Shown piece by piece: positions 8,033 through 15,401 of a DNA stretch of 36,056 nucleotides. Origin of the DNA: a virus; IMG/VR virus record IMGVR_UViG_3300043774_000088, positions 1 through 36,056 of that record. The stretch is one strand, 5' to 3'. The notes below the pieces were generated by a model. The model made no database searches, was not told the origin of the DNA, and saw only the letters and a list, made by a program, of their open reading frames with translations. Every line of letters begins with the position of its first letter. Position 1 is the first letter of the stretch. The translations under genes and the position numbers were made by a program.

Positions 8033-8350
8033 ATGATTGAAAAAAAATTATTTGATGTCAACAAAGACCATGGCATTACACGCACCTGGCACTACAACAC
8101 CGACAACGATGAAGTCACCATCCAGACCCAACAAGATGTGACTGATGTCATTGAGGCCAACAAGGCCATCTACAACGCTGTAGATGAAAAGGCCACATGG
8201 AAAGGTGAATGGCACTTGGTCGCATCCATCCCAGAAGCTCTTTATTACAAGATGAAGGCCGAGGGCAAGATCGATGATCAGGAATACATGAAAAAATGGC
8301 TGAACGACAGCGACAACCAATTCTTTAGAACTCGACCTGGAAAAGTATGA
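8033..8350 (+). CDS. Conserved phage protein downstream of the capsid gene (105 aa)
   Basis: A 105-residue soluble protein beginning MIEKKLFDVNKDHGITRTWHY and ending KWLNDSDNQFFRTRPGKV. This combination (GITRTWHY, DVTDVIEANKAIYN, LNDxDN..FRTRxGKV) recurs after the major capsid gene in many aquatic podoviruses. No enzymatic motif is seen and the role is unknown. The ATG lies only four bases after the terminator T-run, and no good Shine-Dalgarno sequence is visible. Its stop overlaps the next start (ATGA). Confidence 0.78.
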   Translation: MIEKKLFDVNKDHGITRTWHYNTDNDEVTIQTQQDVTDVIEANKAIYNAVDEKATWKGEWHLVASIPEALYYKMKAEGKIDDQEYMKKWLNDSDNQFFRTRPGKV

Positions 8351-8997
8351 ACTACATTGCAGTCTGCACCCCTGCCCGTGATCAGGTCCACACCAATTAC
8401 ACATATTGCATGGTCAATATGGTGGCGTATCACACACTCAACACTACAGACGCAATTAGTCTGAAATTGATGCAAGGCACGATCATTCAAAACCAAAGGG
8501 CTGACCTTTGCTTGGATGCCATGAGAGAAGGCTGCACACATATCCTTTTTATTGACTCTGACATGACATTTCCACAGGACATGGTTGGCAGACTATTGGC
8601 CCACGACAAAGAGATTGTGGCCGCCAACTGCGCCAGGCGCAGAATGCCCACTGGCCCTACAGCTCAAAACTATGACGAAAACGACAAGCGAGTGCCGGTC
8701 TACACCATGCCAGAATCTACTGGATTGCAAGAGGTGGGAAGCATTGGCACTGGCATAATGCTGATCAAGCGCGAGGTGTTTGAGGGTATGAGCGAGCCAT
8801 GGTTTGATATGCCATGGCAGACCACACGAGGCTACATGGGTGAGGATGTGTTCTTTTGTAAAAAGGCTCAAGAACTAGGTTACAAGGTTTACATCGACCA
8901 TGATGTCTCAAAGGAAATTGGCCACATTGGCACATTTGAATATCGCCATGAACACACTTGGATTGTGAAAGAAGAGATGGAAAAAGAGGCCCAATAA
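8347..8997 (+). CDS. Glycosyltransferase, GT-A fold
   Basis: A 216-residue predicted glycosyltransferase. The key strand-loop HILFIDSDMTFP holds a DxD metal/nucleotide-sugar site, preceded by NQRADLCLDAMREGC and followed by RLLAHDKEIVAANCARR. SIGTGIMLIKREVFE and GEDVFFCKKAQELGY match the acceptor-side region of family-2-like enzymes commonly encoded by phages. It differs from the one at 2340. Lying between capsid and adaptor genes, it could decorate virion proteins, though host glycan change is equally possible. Both ends overlap neighbours by a few bases. Confidence 0.8.
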   Translation: MNYIAVCTPARDQVHTNYTYCMVNMVAYHTLNTTDAISLKLMQGTIIQNQRADLCLDAMREGCTHILFIDSDMTFPQDMVGRLLAHDKEIVAANCARRRMPTGPTAQNYDENDKRVPVYTMPESTGLQEVGSIGTGIMLIKREVFEGMSEPWFDMPWQTTRGYMGEDVFFCKKAQELGYKVYIDHDVSKEIGHIGTFEYRHEHTWIVKEEMEKEAQ

Positions 8998-9620
8998 TGG
9001 CACTGACAACCTACACAGAGCTGAAGACATCCATTGGTGATTGGCTTAATCGGTCAGACCTGACAAATGCCATTCCTGACTTTATCTCTCTGGCCGAGGC
9101 GCAAGTTGAAAGAACACTGCGCACCAGGCAGATGATTGTCAGGGCCAATGCGTCTTTTGACGCGCAATATGGCGCTGTGCCTGCTGACTTTTTAGAGACA
9201 AAATCTCTGAAACTGACAAGCACAAATCCACAGACCCCATTGCAATTTTTGAGCATTGATGCCCTGGACAATGAGGCCGCCAATTACACGGCCAGCGCCA
9301 AACCCAAATTCTTTGGTGTGGTCGGTGGCCAGTTTAGATTGGTCCCAACACCAGACTCTAACTACACAACTGAGTTGACCTATTACGCGAAGTTGACAAA
9401 GTTATCAAGCACTGTGACCACCAACTGGCTTTTGGCATCAAGCCCAGACATTTATCTGTATGGCGCGTTGCTGCAAGCTGCTCCATACTTGCAAGATGAT
9501 GCGAGAATCCAAGTGTGGTCATCGCTATATGATCGTGCAATGAGTGAATTGCAAACTGCCGATGATCGCGGTGCGTCTTCTGGTGGTGCATTGCTTACCC
9601 GTGCAAAGACTTTTGGATAA
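8997..9620 (+). CDS. Head-tail adaptor protein (SU10-like)
   Basis: A 207-residue protein with the adaptor pattern TYTELKTSIGDWLNRSDLT, IPDFISLAEAQVERTLRTRQM and VPADFLETKSLKL. These strings mark the SU10/P22 gp4-like adaptor family, which sits beneath the portal and joins it to the tail. The ATG at 8997 overlaps the previous TAA by one base; an in-frame extension upstream reads through the glycosyltransferase and was rejected. The C-terminus ends in a short basic tail (LLTRAKTFG). Position after the capsid genes fits neck assembly. Confidence 0.86.
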   Translation: MALTTYTELKTSIGDWLNRSDLTNAIPDFISLAEAQVERTLRTRQMIVRANASFDAQYGAVPADFLETKSLKLTSTNPQTPLQFLSIDALDNEAANYTASAKPKFFGVVGGQFRLVPTPDSNYTTELTYYAKLTKLSSTVTTNWLLASSPDIYLYGALLQAAPYLQDDARIQVWSSLYDRAMSELQTADDRGASSGGALLTRAKTFG

Positions 9621-9629
9621 GGACTGGAC

Positions 9630-10028
9630 ATGTCATCTTTTACCGACTACACCGAAAACCTAGTTTTAACCTGGCTGCTGACAACCAGCAGCGCCACACG
9701 CCCCACGGCTTGGTACATTGGCCTCTTCACGGCTGCGCCAAGTGACACTGGCGGCGGCACTGAGGTGTCTGGCAACGCCTATGCGCGAGTGGCCACTGGC
9801 ACAATCACGATCTCTGGCACAAGCCCCACTAACGCCACCAATGCAGCGGCCATCGAGTTTGCAGCTGCCAGCGGCGGCAATTGGGGATCAATTGGCTGGG
9901 CTGGCATTTTTGATGCAAGCACTGGCGGCAATCTATTAGCCTGGGCAGCGCTGACCACAGCTCGCACCATCAACGATGGCGATGTGCTGCGAATCCCAGC
10001 TGGTGATCTTGATGTCACATTGACATGA
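9630..10028 (+). CDS. Minor tail or decoration protein (Gp80-like)
   Basis: A 132-residue, Ala/Thr/Gly-rich protein with TRPTAWYIGLFTAAPSDTGGGTEVSG and WGSIGWAGIFDASTGGNLLAWAAL, a pattern often annotated as a phage tail or neck protein (Gp80-like, from memory). It is predicted to be mostly beta-strand and lacks membrane segments or Cys. It follows the adaptor gene and precedes repeat-bearing and fibre genes. A virion role is likely; whether it decorates the head or tail is not clear. Confidence 0.7.
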   Translation: MSSFTDYTENLVLTWLLTTSSATRPTAWYIGLFTAAPSDTGGGTEVSGNAYARVATGTITISGTSPTNATNAAAIEFAAASGGNWGSIGWAGIFDASTGGNLLAWAALTTARTINDGDVLRIPAGDLDVTLT

Positions 10029-10029
10029 C

Positions 10030-10791
10030 ATGGCAGCCTATGGTCTTGGCCCGTATGGTGGAGGCAATTACTCCTACGGCGTAAGCCTTGGAGCAGCCAC
10101 ACTTGCAGCCACCAGCACGGCTGCAATCAATGCAAGGCGCGTCTGCATAGGCGCGTTTTCTGTTTCTGCTTCTAGCACAGAGACTGTCTCGGCCAATGTG
10201 GTCAAGACAGCATCATTCTCGGTTTCAGCGTCTAGCGGTGCAACAGCTGCTGCGCAAATAGTTGCCGATGCCTCGGCCACGATATCTAGCACCAGCAGCA
10301 TGTCTGCAAGCTCTTTGCGCTATGCCATAGGCAAATCAACATTTGCGGCCACATCTAGCGCAAGCCTTGCGGCCACGAGGGTGGCCATCGGTGCATTTGC
10401 CTCGGTCGATACCAGCGCGATGTCTGTCAATGGCGTCAGGCTCCAGCTCATTCGCATTCTGATTGAAGACTTTGCCACAATGACTGTGGCCACCAGCGTG
10501 ATCGTGAATCAGTCTGTGCTGATTGCGGCTGAGTCTGGCATGAGTGTCAACGGCCAGAGAAGACAAAGCACTCCAATCGATTTCACTTGCCAGTCATCTA
10601 TGACGATTGCTGGCAATCTAAAATGGGTGGCAGAGAGTGACACGGCAGAGACATGGAATGCAATCTCTGACAATGCAGAGACATGGACACCGATCACAGA
10701 CACATCAGAAACATGGGCCGCAATTGATGATTCGAGTGAATCTTGGACAGCAATTGCGGATAATAGCGAGACTTGGCAAATAGCCGCATAG
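10030..10791 (+). CDS. Repeat-rich virion protein with C-terminal ETW repeats
   Basis: A 253-residue protein starting MAAYGLGPYGGGNYSYG. Residues about 20-190 are Ala/Ser/Thr-rich degenerate repeats of about 20 residues (for example IGAFSVSAS and IGAFASVDTS), suggesting a beta-rich extended fold. Residues 203-252 are five tandem 10-residue units of the form (S/T/D/A)D-x2-(E)(T/S)W-x2-I. It lies two bases after the upstream gene and ten before the fibre gene. No function is recognised. An extended connector, collar or tail-surface protein is a reasonable guess from position. Confidence 0.72.
   Translation: MAAYGLGPYGGGNYSYGVSLGAATLAATSTAAINARRVCIGAFSVSASSTETVSANVVKTASFSVSASSGATAAAQIVADASATISSTSSMSASSLRYAIGKSTFAATSSASLAATRVAIGAFASVDTSAMSVNGVRLQLIRILIEDFATMTVATSVIVNQSVLIAAESGMSVNGQRRQSTPIDFTCQSSMTIAGNLKWVAESDTAETWNAISDNAETWTPITDTSETWAAIDDSSESWTAIADNSETWQIAA
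10636..10785 (+). repeat. Five tandem 30-bp coding repeats (10-aa ETW units)
   Basis: Units start at 10636, 10666, 10696, 10726 and 10756. Encoded units are SDTAETWNAI, SDNAETWTPI, TDTSETWAAI, DDSSESWTAI and ADNSETWQIA. The amino acids are better conserved than the DNA, which argues for selection on the protein rather than very recent slippage. Confidence 0.9.
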
Positions 10792-10800
10792 GGGTAAAAA

Positions 10801-12111
10801 ATGGCAGATTCAACCACCACAAATCTATTACTTACAAAACCAGAAGTTGGTGCATCCACCGACACATGGGGTACAAAGATCAACACCAATTTAGACACCT
10901 TAGATGCAGTGTTTAAGGGTGATGGCACTGGTGGAGCTTTGGGGTCAAGTGCGACTGCCAATGCTATTGTGTATTTGAACGGCACTAAGAAGTTAAAAAC
11001 AGGCACTGAGTTGGTGTTTGATGGTAGCAATCTAGGCTTGGGAGTTACTCCTAATGTTTGGAGAAGCGCATCAAAAGCATTTCAGATAAATAGCACTGCG
11101 TCTATTAGAGGTGAAACAGGGCTTACGGCTTTAATATCCAATGCATACACAAACACCTCAAGTCAAAACATCTACATAACTTCAGATTATGCAACTCAAT
11201 ATGCACAGTTTAGTGGTAGCCATGTTTGGTACAACGCCCCATCAGGCACAGCAGGAAACGCCATTACCTTTACTCAGGCAATGACATTGACTAACAGTGG
11301 TAACTTGGGTATTGGTACGACAAGTCCTACATCACCATTAACTGTTGTTGGAGTTGTTAAATCTGCTTCCGCAACACAGTCATCGCTTTATCTTTCAAAT
11401 GCCGCACAGACAAATGGCTTTTTGGTTGGTAGAAGTTTGGGAAGCAATAATGCTCAAGACTTTTTTATCTATGACACTGTGGCAGCAGCTACAAGAATGG
11501 TCATAGACTCAAGCGGTAATGTGTGTATTGGTGTGGACAGTAGCTCAAGCAAAGTTCGCATTTCGGCAACAGGAACACAAAGCGGTACACCTGCTCTTAC
11601 TTTTGCAGGAGCAAGTGTTAATACTTCTTGCAACATTAGTACTGAAACTGGGCTATTGACAACAAGTTACGGCACTATTGCAATGGGCGTTTCTAACCCA
11701 GGAAATGGATACTATATTTCATTTAATGCACCAGACGGAAGTTACAACTACGCAATTCGTGGATCTATTGCATTAAGTGGAACTTCAATTGCTTACAACA
11801 CATCTTCTGACTATCGTCTAAAAAAAGATATTCAGCCAATGACTGGTGCTTTGGAAAAAGTGGCTTTACTTAAACCTGTAATTTACAAATGGCTTGATGA
11901 TTCAGATGGTGAAGGTTTTATTGCTCACGAACTAGCTGAAGTTGTTCCGCAGTGCGTGACAGGCGAAAAAGATGCTGTAGATGACAAAGGAAATCCGCAA
12001 TACCAAGGTATTGACACCAGCTTCTTGGTGGCCACATTAACAGCAGCCATCCAAGAACAACAAGCAATCATTGAATCACTCAAGGCACGTTTAGATGCCG
12101 CTAATCTTTAA
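10801..12111 (+). CDS. Tail fibre with C-terminal Peptidase_S74 chaperone domain
   Basis: A 436-residue receptor-binding candidate. The N-terminus ([20 protein letters not shown]) is a common phage fibre attachment region. The middle is Gly/Ser/Thr/Asn-rich and beta-helical in appearance. From about residue 335 comes the S74 intramolecular chaperone: [10 protein letters not shown], where the Ser-Asp is the self-cleavage site, then GEGFIAHEL, and a C-terminal coiled coil ([17 protein letters not shown]). This domain trimerises the fibre and then cuts itself off. Codon use is visibly more AT-rich than in neighbouring genes, suggesting module exchange. An AGGGG ribosome site precedes the ATG. 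Confidence 0.9.
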   Translation: MADSTTTNLLLTKPEVGASTDTWGTKINTNLDTLDAVFKGDGTGGALGSSATANAIVYLNGTKKLKTGTELVFDGSNLGLGVTPNVWRSASKAFQINSTASIRGETGLTALISNAYTNTSSQNIYITSDYATQYAQFSGSHVWYNAPSGTAGNAITFTQAMTLTNSGNLGIGTTSPTSPLTVVGVVKSASATQSSLYLSNAAQTNGFLVGRSLGSNNAQDFFIYDTVAAATRMVIDSSGNVCIGVDSSSSKVRISATGTQSGTPALTFAGASVNTSCNISTETGLLTTSYGTIAMGVSNPGNGYYISFNAPDGSYNYAIRGSIALSGTSIAYNTSSDYRLKKDIQPMTGALEKVALLKPVIYKWLDDSDGEGFIAHELAEVVPQCVTGEKDAVDDKGNPQYQGIDTSFLVATLTAAIQEQQAIIESLKARLDAANL

Positions 12112-12130
12112 TCACTGAAAGGTAAATATC

Positions 12131-12424
12131 ATGTCAGCAACAATCACTTGGAAAATCACAAACCTTGATAGCAACACATCTGACGGCTTTGTCACAAACG
12201 CACATTGGACAGTTACTGCCGTTGACGGAGAGCATACAGTTTACGCCTACGCAATTGCTGGATGGCCTACTGGAACTCCTACGATTCCTTATGCATCCCT
12301 CACAGAAGCCACAGTCCTTAATTGGGTGTGGGAAAGCATTGACAAGGAAGCTACAGAGGCTTCTTTGGCGGCTCAGATTGCTTTGCTGAAGAACCCTGTA
12401 AAAGCTACTGGCAAGCCTTGGTAA
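12131..12424 (+). CDS. Small fibre-associated protein, DUF7936-like (97 aa)
   Basis: A 97-residue protein with ITWKITNLD, SDGFVTNAHWTVTAVDG, IPYASLTEATVLNWVWESIDKEATE and a C-terminal NPVKATGKPW. This pattern recurs next to fibre genes in many phages and corresponds, from memory, to DUF7936; function unknown. It may be a fibre-associated or assembly protein. Base composition resembles the fibre gene before it more than the lysis genes after it, so it probably travels with the fibre module. Confidence 0.77.
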   Translation: MSATITWKITNLDSNTSDGFVTNAHWTVTAVDGEHTVYAYAIAGWPTGTPTIPYASLTEATVLNWVWESIDKEATEASLAAQIALLKNPVKATGKPW

Positions 12425-12430
12425 TAAATC

Positions 12431-12628
12431 ATGGAAGCAGAAGTTGACAAAAGGCTGGCAGTGCATGAGGCCATCTGTGCCGAGCGCTACAGTGCTATTG
12501 CTTCATCGATGAAGGATGGCGACAGGCGCATGACCAAGATTGAATATCTGCTTTATGCGGTGATCTTGGCCGTTTTGCTTGGACCAGGTGTGGCTGCCGA
12601 ATTCGTCAAGAAGATTTTCGGGCTATGA
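12431..12628 (+). CDS. Small membrane protein (65 aa), lysis-cluster candidate
   Basis: A 65-residue protein with a charged N-terminal half (MEAEVDKRLAVHEAICAERY) and one hydrophobic segment, about YLLYAVILAVLLGPGVAA, ending KKIFGL. A charged cytoplasmic helix followed by a single transmembrane segment is seen in some small phage holins and holin partners. It opens a chain of tiny overlapping genes upstream of the spanins and endolysin. Its stop overlaps the next start by ATGA. Holin function is possible but not shown. Confidence 0.7.
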   Translation: MEAEVDKRLAVHEAICAERYSAIASSMKDGDRRMTKIEYLLYAVILAVLLGPGVAAEFVKKIFGL

Positions 12629-12717
12629 GAGATTGGGCCGTGGCATTCATTGCTGCGGCCATCTTGGTGGCGACCATCATTTGGTCAACTTATGTCATCG
12701 TTATGTATTGGCCATGA
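12625..12717 (+). CDS. Single-span micro-protein (30 aa)
   Basis: A 30-codon ORF, MRDWAVAFIAAAILVATIIW then STYVIVMYWP, almost entirely one transmembrane helix. Both ends lie in ATGA overlaps with flanking genes, which is the main reason for calling it real. It is too small to assign to a family. Candidate roles are holin, pinholin or antiholin partner, all inferred from size and location. Confidence 0.6.
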   Translation: MRDWAVAFIAAAILVATIIWSTYVIVMYWP

Positions 12718-12830
12718 TCTATGCTTTGGTCCTATTAGCAGCTGCCGAATATAGATGCACCAGGTGGACATGGACTGGTGATGTCTACAATCGAAGAGTC
12801 ATCTGTCTGAAGTGGGAGAAGAGGAAATGA
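12714..12830 (+). CDS. Small conserved phage protein (38 aa)
   Basis: A 38-residue ORF starting MIYALVLLAAAEYRCTRW and continuing TWTGDVYNRRVICLKWEKRK. The short hydrophobic start may be a signal or weak membrane anchor; two Cys could pair if exported. The YRCT-x-W-TGDV-x-NR pattern recurs, as I recall, in small phage proteins. ATGA overlaps at both ends support translation; the longer in-frame extension upstream runs back across the two preceding genes and is not believed. Confidence 0.62.
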   Translation: MIYALVLLAAAEYRCTRWTWTGDVYNRRVICLKWEKRK

Positions 12831-13324
12831 TCATCGATCCAATGACAGCTCTAGCAGGGCTGCAAAGCGCCATCAGCATGGTCAAGAAGGCCAGCAAGGT
12901 CGCCAATGATCTGGGGTCATTGGCCCCCATGCTTGGCAAGATGTTTGACGCCAAGTCAACTGCGACCAAGGCCATGCTTCAGGCCAAGAGGGAGAAAAAA
13001 GGCTCTAACATGGGAGCAGCCCTGCAAATTGAGATGGCGCTGGAGCAGGCCAGAGCATTTGAGGAAGAGCTGAAAATGCTCTTCATGCAGACAGGCAAGA
13101 TTGATGTCTGGAACAAGATAAAGGCCCGTCAGGCTGAGATGGACAGGGATGATGCCAAGGAGATGGCAGCATTGAGAGCCGAGGAAAAGAAGGCCAAAGC
13201 TAAAGAACAAGAGATGAATGAATTAGCCATGATCATTGGTGGTGTGGCTTTTGTTTTGCTTCTTGTCTTTATTGGTATAAATGAGTTGATGAGCTTGTGT
13301 CCAAAGGGTGGGTGTGGCCGATGA
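12827..13324 (+). CDS. Membrane-anchored, helical protein (165 aa)
   Basis: A 165-residue protein starting at the ATGA overlap: MIIDPMTALAGLQSAISMVKKASKVANDLGSLAP, then a Lys/Glu/Ala-rich, likely coiled-coil middle, and one C-terminal transmembrane segment (about AMIIGGVAFVLLLVFIGI) followed by a short Cys-containing tail. The five codons before this ATG are not needed. Such proteins are common in aquatic podovirus lysis or tail regions, but I know of no function. It could be a holin-like or inner-membrane assembly protein. Confidence 0.7.
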   Translation: MIIDPMTALAGLQSAISMVKKASKVANDLGSLAPMLGKMFDAKSTATKAMLQAKREKKGSNMGAALQIEMALEQARAFEEELKMLFMQTGKIDVWNKIKARQAEMDRDDAKEMAALRAEEKKAKAKEQEMNELAMIIGGVAFVLLLVFIGINELMSLCPKGGCGR

Positions 13325-13476
13325 ACGAATACCAAAAACAATTCGACATGTTTTTGAAGGTGTTTGTTTACCTATTGGTCATTTGGTGGCTGCTTGGACT
13401 GCTGAGATTTTTACCGGATGACTTGTCGGACCGGATTGTCAATCTACTGCTTGGAAAGGTGGGGCTTGGAAAATGA
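13321..13476 (+). CDS. Small membrane protein (51 aa)
   Basis: A 51-codon ORF starting in an ATGA overlap: MNEYQKQFDMFLKVFVYLLV, continuing IWWLLGLLRFLPDDL. It has one strongly hydrophobic, Trp/Leu-rich segment and an amphipathic C-terminal part. It ends in another ATGA overlap. With the other tiny membrane genes here it is a holin or antiholin candidate; no family is recognised. Confidence 0.6.
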   Translation: MNEYQKQFDMFLKVFVYLLVIWWLLGLLRFLPDDLSDRIVNLLLGKVGLGK

Positions 13477-13637
13477 AAATCACGCCATATCAGGCAAATG
13501 CCAAAATACTCCAAGAGGCCCAGAGGGTCATTCATCAAAAGAACTTGCAAGAATTGCAGAGGCTCAACCACCAAAAAGAGCAGCAGATTCAGCAGCAAAA
13601 ATGGGCAAGACCTAATTCTGTGGATGTATACGCATGA
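13473..13637 (+). CDS. Small Gln-rich coiled-coil protein (54 aa)
   Basis: A 54-codon ORF with MKITPYQANAKILQEAQR at the start, a Gln-rich helical middle (QELQRLNHQKEQQIQQQ) and the ending SVDVYA. It is soluble and predicted to be coiled coil. The start and stop are ATGA overlaps with neighbours, and the SVDVYA ending recurs in similar small phage proteins that I recall. Function unknown. Confidence 0.62.
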   Translation: MKITPYQANAKILQEAQRVIHQKNLQELQRLNHQKEQQIQQQKWARPNSVDVYA

Positions 13638-13843
13638 AATATCTACTCGCAATTACTTTGATAATGCTGGCTGGCTGCGAAGACCGGTATCGCTACAAGT
13701 GTCAAAACCCCGATAATTTCCACGCGCTAGATTGCCAAAAGCCAAAGTGTCTGTTTACCCAGACTTGCCCCGAATACCTGGTCGCCCCTATTTTGGAGAA
13801 GCAAATTGCACCACCACCACCTGAAGCTAAACCTAACCCCTGA
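13634..13843 (+). CDS. Small lipoprotein in the lysis cluster (69 aa)
   Basis: A 69-residue protein with a type II signal peptide: MKYLLAITLIMLAGC, lipobox LAGC with Cys at 15. The mature part holds EDRYRYKCQNPDN, DCQKPKC and TQTCPEYL, giving four further Cys that could form disulfides in the periplasm, and a Pro-rich C-terminus. It is distinct from the Rz1-like lipoprotein at 14523. It starts in an ATGA overlap and its end overlaps the next gene by 38 bases. It may act in lysis or superinfection exclusion; both are inferred. Confidence 0.76.
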   Translation: MKYLLAITLIMLAGCEDRYRYKCQNPDNFHALDCQKPKCLFTQTCPEYLVAPILEKQIAPPPPEAKPNP

Positions 13844-14315
13844 CGAGATCGAGGTCAGGGTCTGGGGGTTTGTGGTCATTTCAGTGACCCTGATTCTCTG
13901 TTTCATTGTTGTTGCGTTTTTATACAGCATCATCTTTGTCACCCAGCCAATCAAGACCATGGCGCCGATTGACCAGGCGCTTTTGAAAATGCTCAACGAT
14001 GTGGTGCTACTTATTGTTGGCGGCATCGGTGGGGTGATGAGCAAACGGGCTGTGAGCGCCACGGCAAAGGCTCTAGGAACGCCTGCACCACCCAGCCCTG
14101 CTCCTAGTACCCCTGCGCCTGTTGCAGCGCCTGTGGCGCCATCCTATGGCCAATCTAATACATGGGTCTCGCCATCTGGTGCATTGCCAGAATGGGTCAA
14201 CCCTCCACTGGATGAGTCTTGGACCCCTGGCCCACCACCCACAACGCCGCCGGACCATCTTGAAGATGACCACGAGCGTGTGCAGCTAGCAGCGGCCAGA
14301 CAGGAGGCGCAATAA
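13806..14315 (+). CDS. Two-span membrane protein, holin candidate (169 aa)
   Basis: A 169-residue protein apparently using TTG at 13806. The family-like sequence begins at LKLNLTPDEIEVRVWGF, and no ATG lies close before it. Two hydrophobic segments are visible: VISVTLILCFIVVAFLYSII and, after a short loop with APIDQALLKM, VVLLIVGGIGGVM. The C-terminal 75 residues are Pro-rich and acidic. Size, two spans and location just upstream of the spanins make it the best holin candidate of the cluster, but related proteins are usually annotated as hypothetical. The stop overlaps the Rz start by one base (TAATG). Confidence 0.68.
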   Translation: MHHHHLKLNLTPDEIEVRVWGFVVISVTLILCFIVVAFLYSIIFVTQPIKTMAPIDQALLKMLNDVVLLIVGGIGGVMSKRAVSATAKALGTPAPPSPAPSTPAPVAAPVAPSYGQSNTWVSPSGALPEWVNPPLDESWTPGPPPTTPPDHLEDDHERVQLAAARQEAQ

Positions 14316-14815
14316 TGTTTGGCATCCCGCTGCCATGGGTTTTGGTCGGTCTGTGCATAACCTTGTTTGGTACTTACCGAGGCGGGTATCACTTTGGCTG
14401 GAAAGACAGGGACAAAGAGATGCAAATTGAGATTGCTCGCAAAAACGAGGAATCTAGGGCCACAGAGCAAAAGCTCAATGAACAATTAAACGCAAATGCA
14501 ACCAAGCTACAGGAGACAAATAATGTCATCAATGAAAAGCAGTCTGCTCTTGATCGTGCCATTCGCGCTGGCAGGGTGCGCATCAGCGCCCCAAGTTGTG
14601 TACCAGCCCCCACAGCTGCCACCCCTGCCGCCCCAGATAGCAAAGAAACAGGAAGTCAACCTGACAGAGCGCCTGACACGGCTTCTGATGCCGAGCGAGC
14701 AACCCTCCAAGCCATTGCCGAAATAGTGGCCCAAGGGGATCGGAACACAGCGCAGCTCAATGCCTGTATTGACGCATATAACGAAGCGAGGGATTTAATC
14801 AATGGTAAACGCTGA
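14315..14815 (+). CDS. Rz-like inner-membrane spanin
   Basis: A 166-residue type II membrane protein: one N-terminal transmembrane segment (about WVLVGLCITLFGTY), then a long charged helical region (KEMQIEIARKNEESRATEQKLNEQL) of coiled-coil character and a C-terminal periplasmic part. This is the architecture of i-spanins, which join to an outer-membrane lipoprotein and fuse the two membranes after endolysin action. The diagnostic clue is the small lipoprotein gene wholly nested in another frame (14523-14726), as in lambda Rz/Rz1. Its end overlaps the endolysin start by 14 bases. Confidence 0.84.
   Translation: MFGIPLPWVLVGLCITLFGTYRGGYHFGWKDRDKEMQIEIARKNEESRATEQKLNEQLNANATKLQETNNVINEKQSALDRAIRAGRVRISAPSCVPAPTAATPAAPDSKETGSQPDRAPDTASDAERATLQAIAEIVAQGDRNTAQLNACIDAYNEARDLINGKR
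14523..14726 (+). CDS. Rz1-like outer-membrane spanin lipoprotein, nested in Rz
   Basis: A 67-residue lipoprotein encoded entirely inside the Rz-like gene in a different frame. The signal MSSMKSSLLLIVPFALAGC has lipobox LAGC with Cys at 19; the mature part is Pro-rich (PPQLPPLPPQ) as in Rz1 proteins. The start was set at 14523 because AGGAGA (14511-14516) sits at correct distance; the ATG at 14496 lacks such a site and would spoil the signal peptide. It bridges to the i-spanin in the periplasm. Confidence 0.86.
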   Translation: MSSMKSSLLLIVPFALAGCASAPQVVYQPPQLPPLPPQIAKKQEVNLTERLTRLLMPSEQPSKPLPK

Positions 14816-15395
14816 ACAACTGGCACGGCTGCATATTGGTCCACAGTGGGTCGATGCGCTGAACGAGACTTTCCAGCGCTTTGACATTTCAACGCCATTG
14901 CGCCAGGCTGCATTCATTGGCCAGTGTGGCCATGAGTGTGGTAATTTCAAGGTGCTGCAAGAGAATTTGAACTACAGGGCAGAGGCACTGCAAAAGCTCT
15001 GGCCCAAGCGCTTTGACGCTGCCAAGGCCCAAGCCTGCGCTAGAAACCCCAAGCTCATTGCCACTGTGGTCTACAGCAACCGGATGGGCAACAGAGATGA
15101 GGCATCAGGCGATGCCTGGCGGTTTATTGGCAGAGGCTGCATCCAGCTGACCGGCTCGGCAAATTATCACCATGCAGGCAAAGCCCTTGGCGTGGACCTG
15201 ATCATGCAGCCAGAGCTGGTGGCCACGCCTCAGTATGCTGCGCTGACAGCTGGCTGGTTTTGGGACACCCACAAGCTCAACCAGTATGCGGATAACCAAG
15301 ACTACCGGACCATGACCAAAAAGATCAATGGCGGGTTTATTGGGCTTGACGACCGCATTAAACACATCAACCATGCGCTGTCTGTCCTGACATAA
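14802..15395 (+). CDS. Endolysin, glycoside hydrolase family 19
   Basis: A 197-residue muralytic enzyme of the chitinase-like GH19 family. The catalytic region is FIGQCGHECGNF, with Glu45 as the likely acid, followed by ENLNYRAEAL; FIGRGCIQLTG with NYHHAG completes the family signature. It cleaves the glycan strands of peptidoglycan. No signal peptide or transmembrane start is seen, so release depends on a holin. It follows the spanin genes with a short overlap. Length fits single-domain phage GH19 endolysins, with no separate wall-binding domain. Confidence 0.92.
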   Translation: MVNAEQLARLHIGPQWVDALNETFQRFDISTPLRQAAFIGQCGHECGNFKVLQENLNYRAEALQKLWPKRFDAAKAQACARNPKLIATVVYSNRMGNRDEASGDAWRFIGRGCIQLTGSANYHHAGKALGVDLIMQPELVATPQYAALTAGWFWDTHKLNQYADNQDYRTMTKKINGGFIGLDDRIKHINHALSVLT

Positions 15396-15401
15396 TTAGC
15401 C

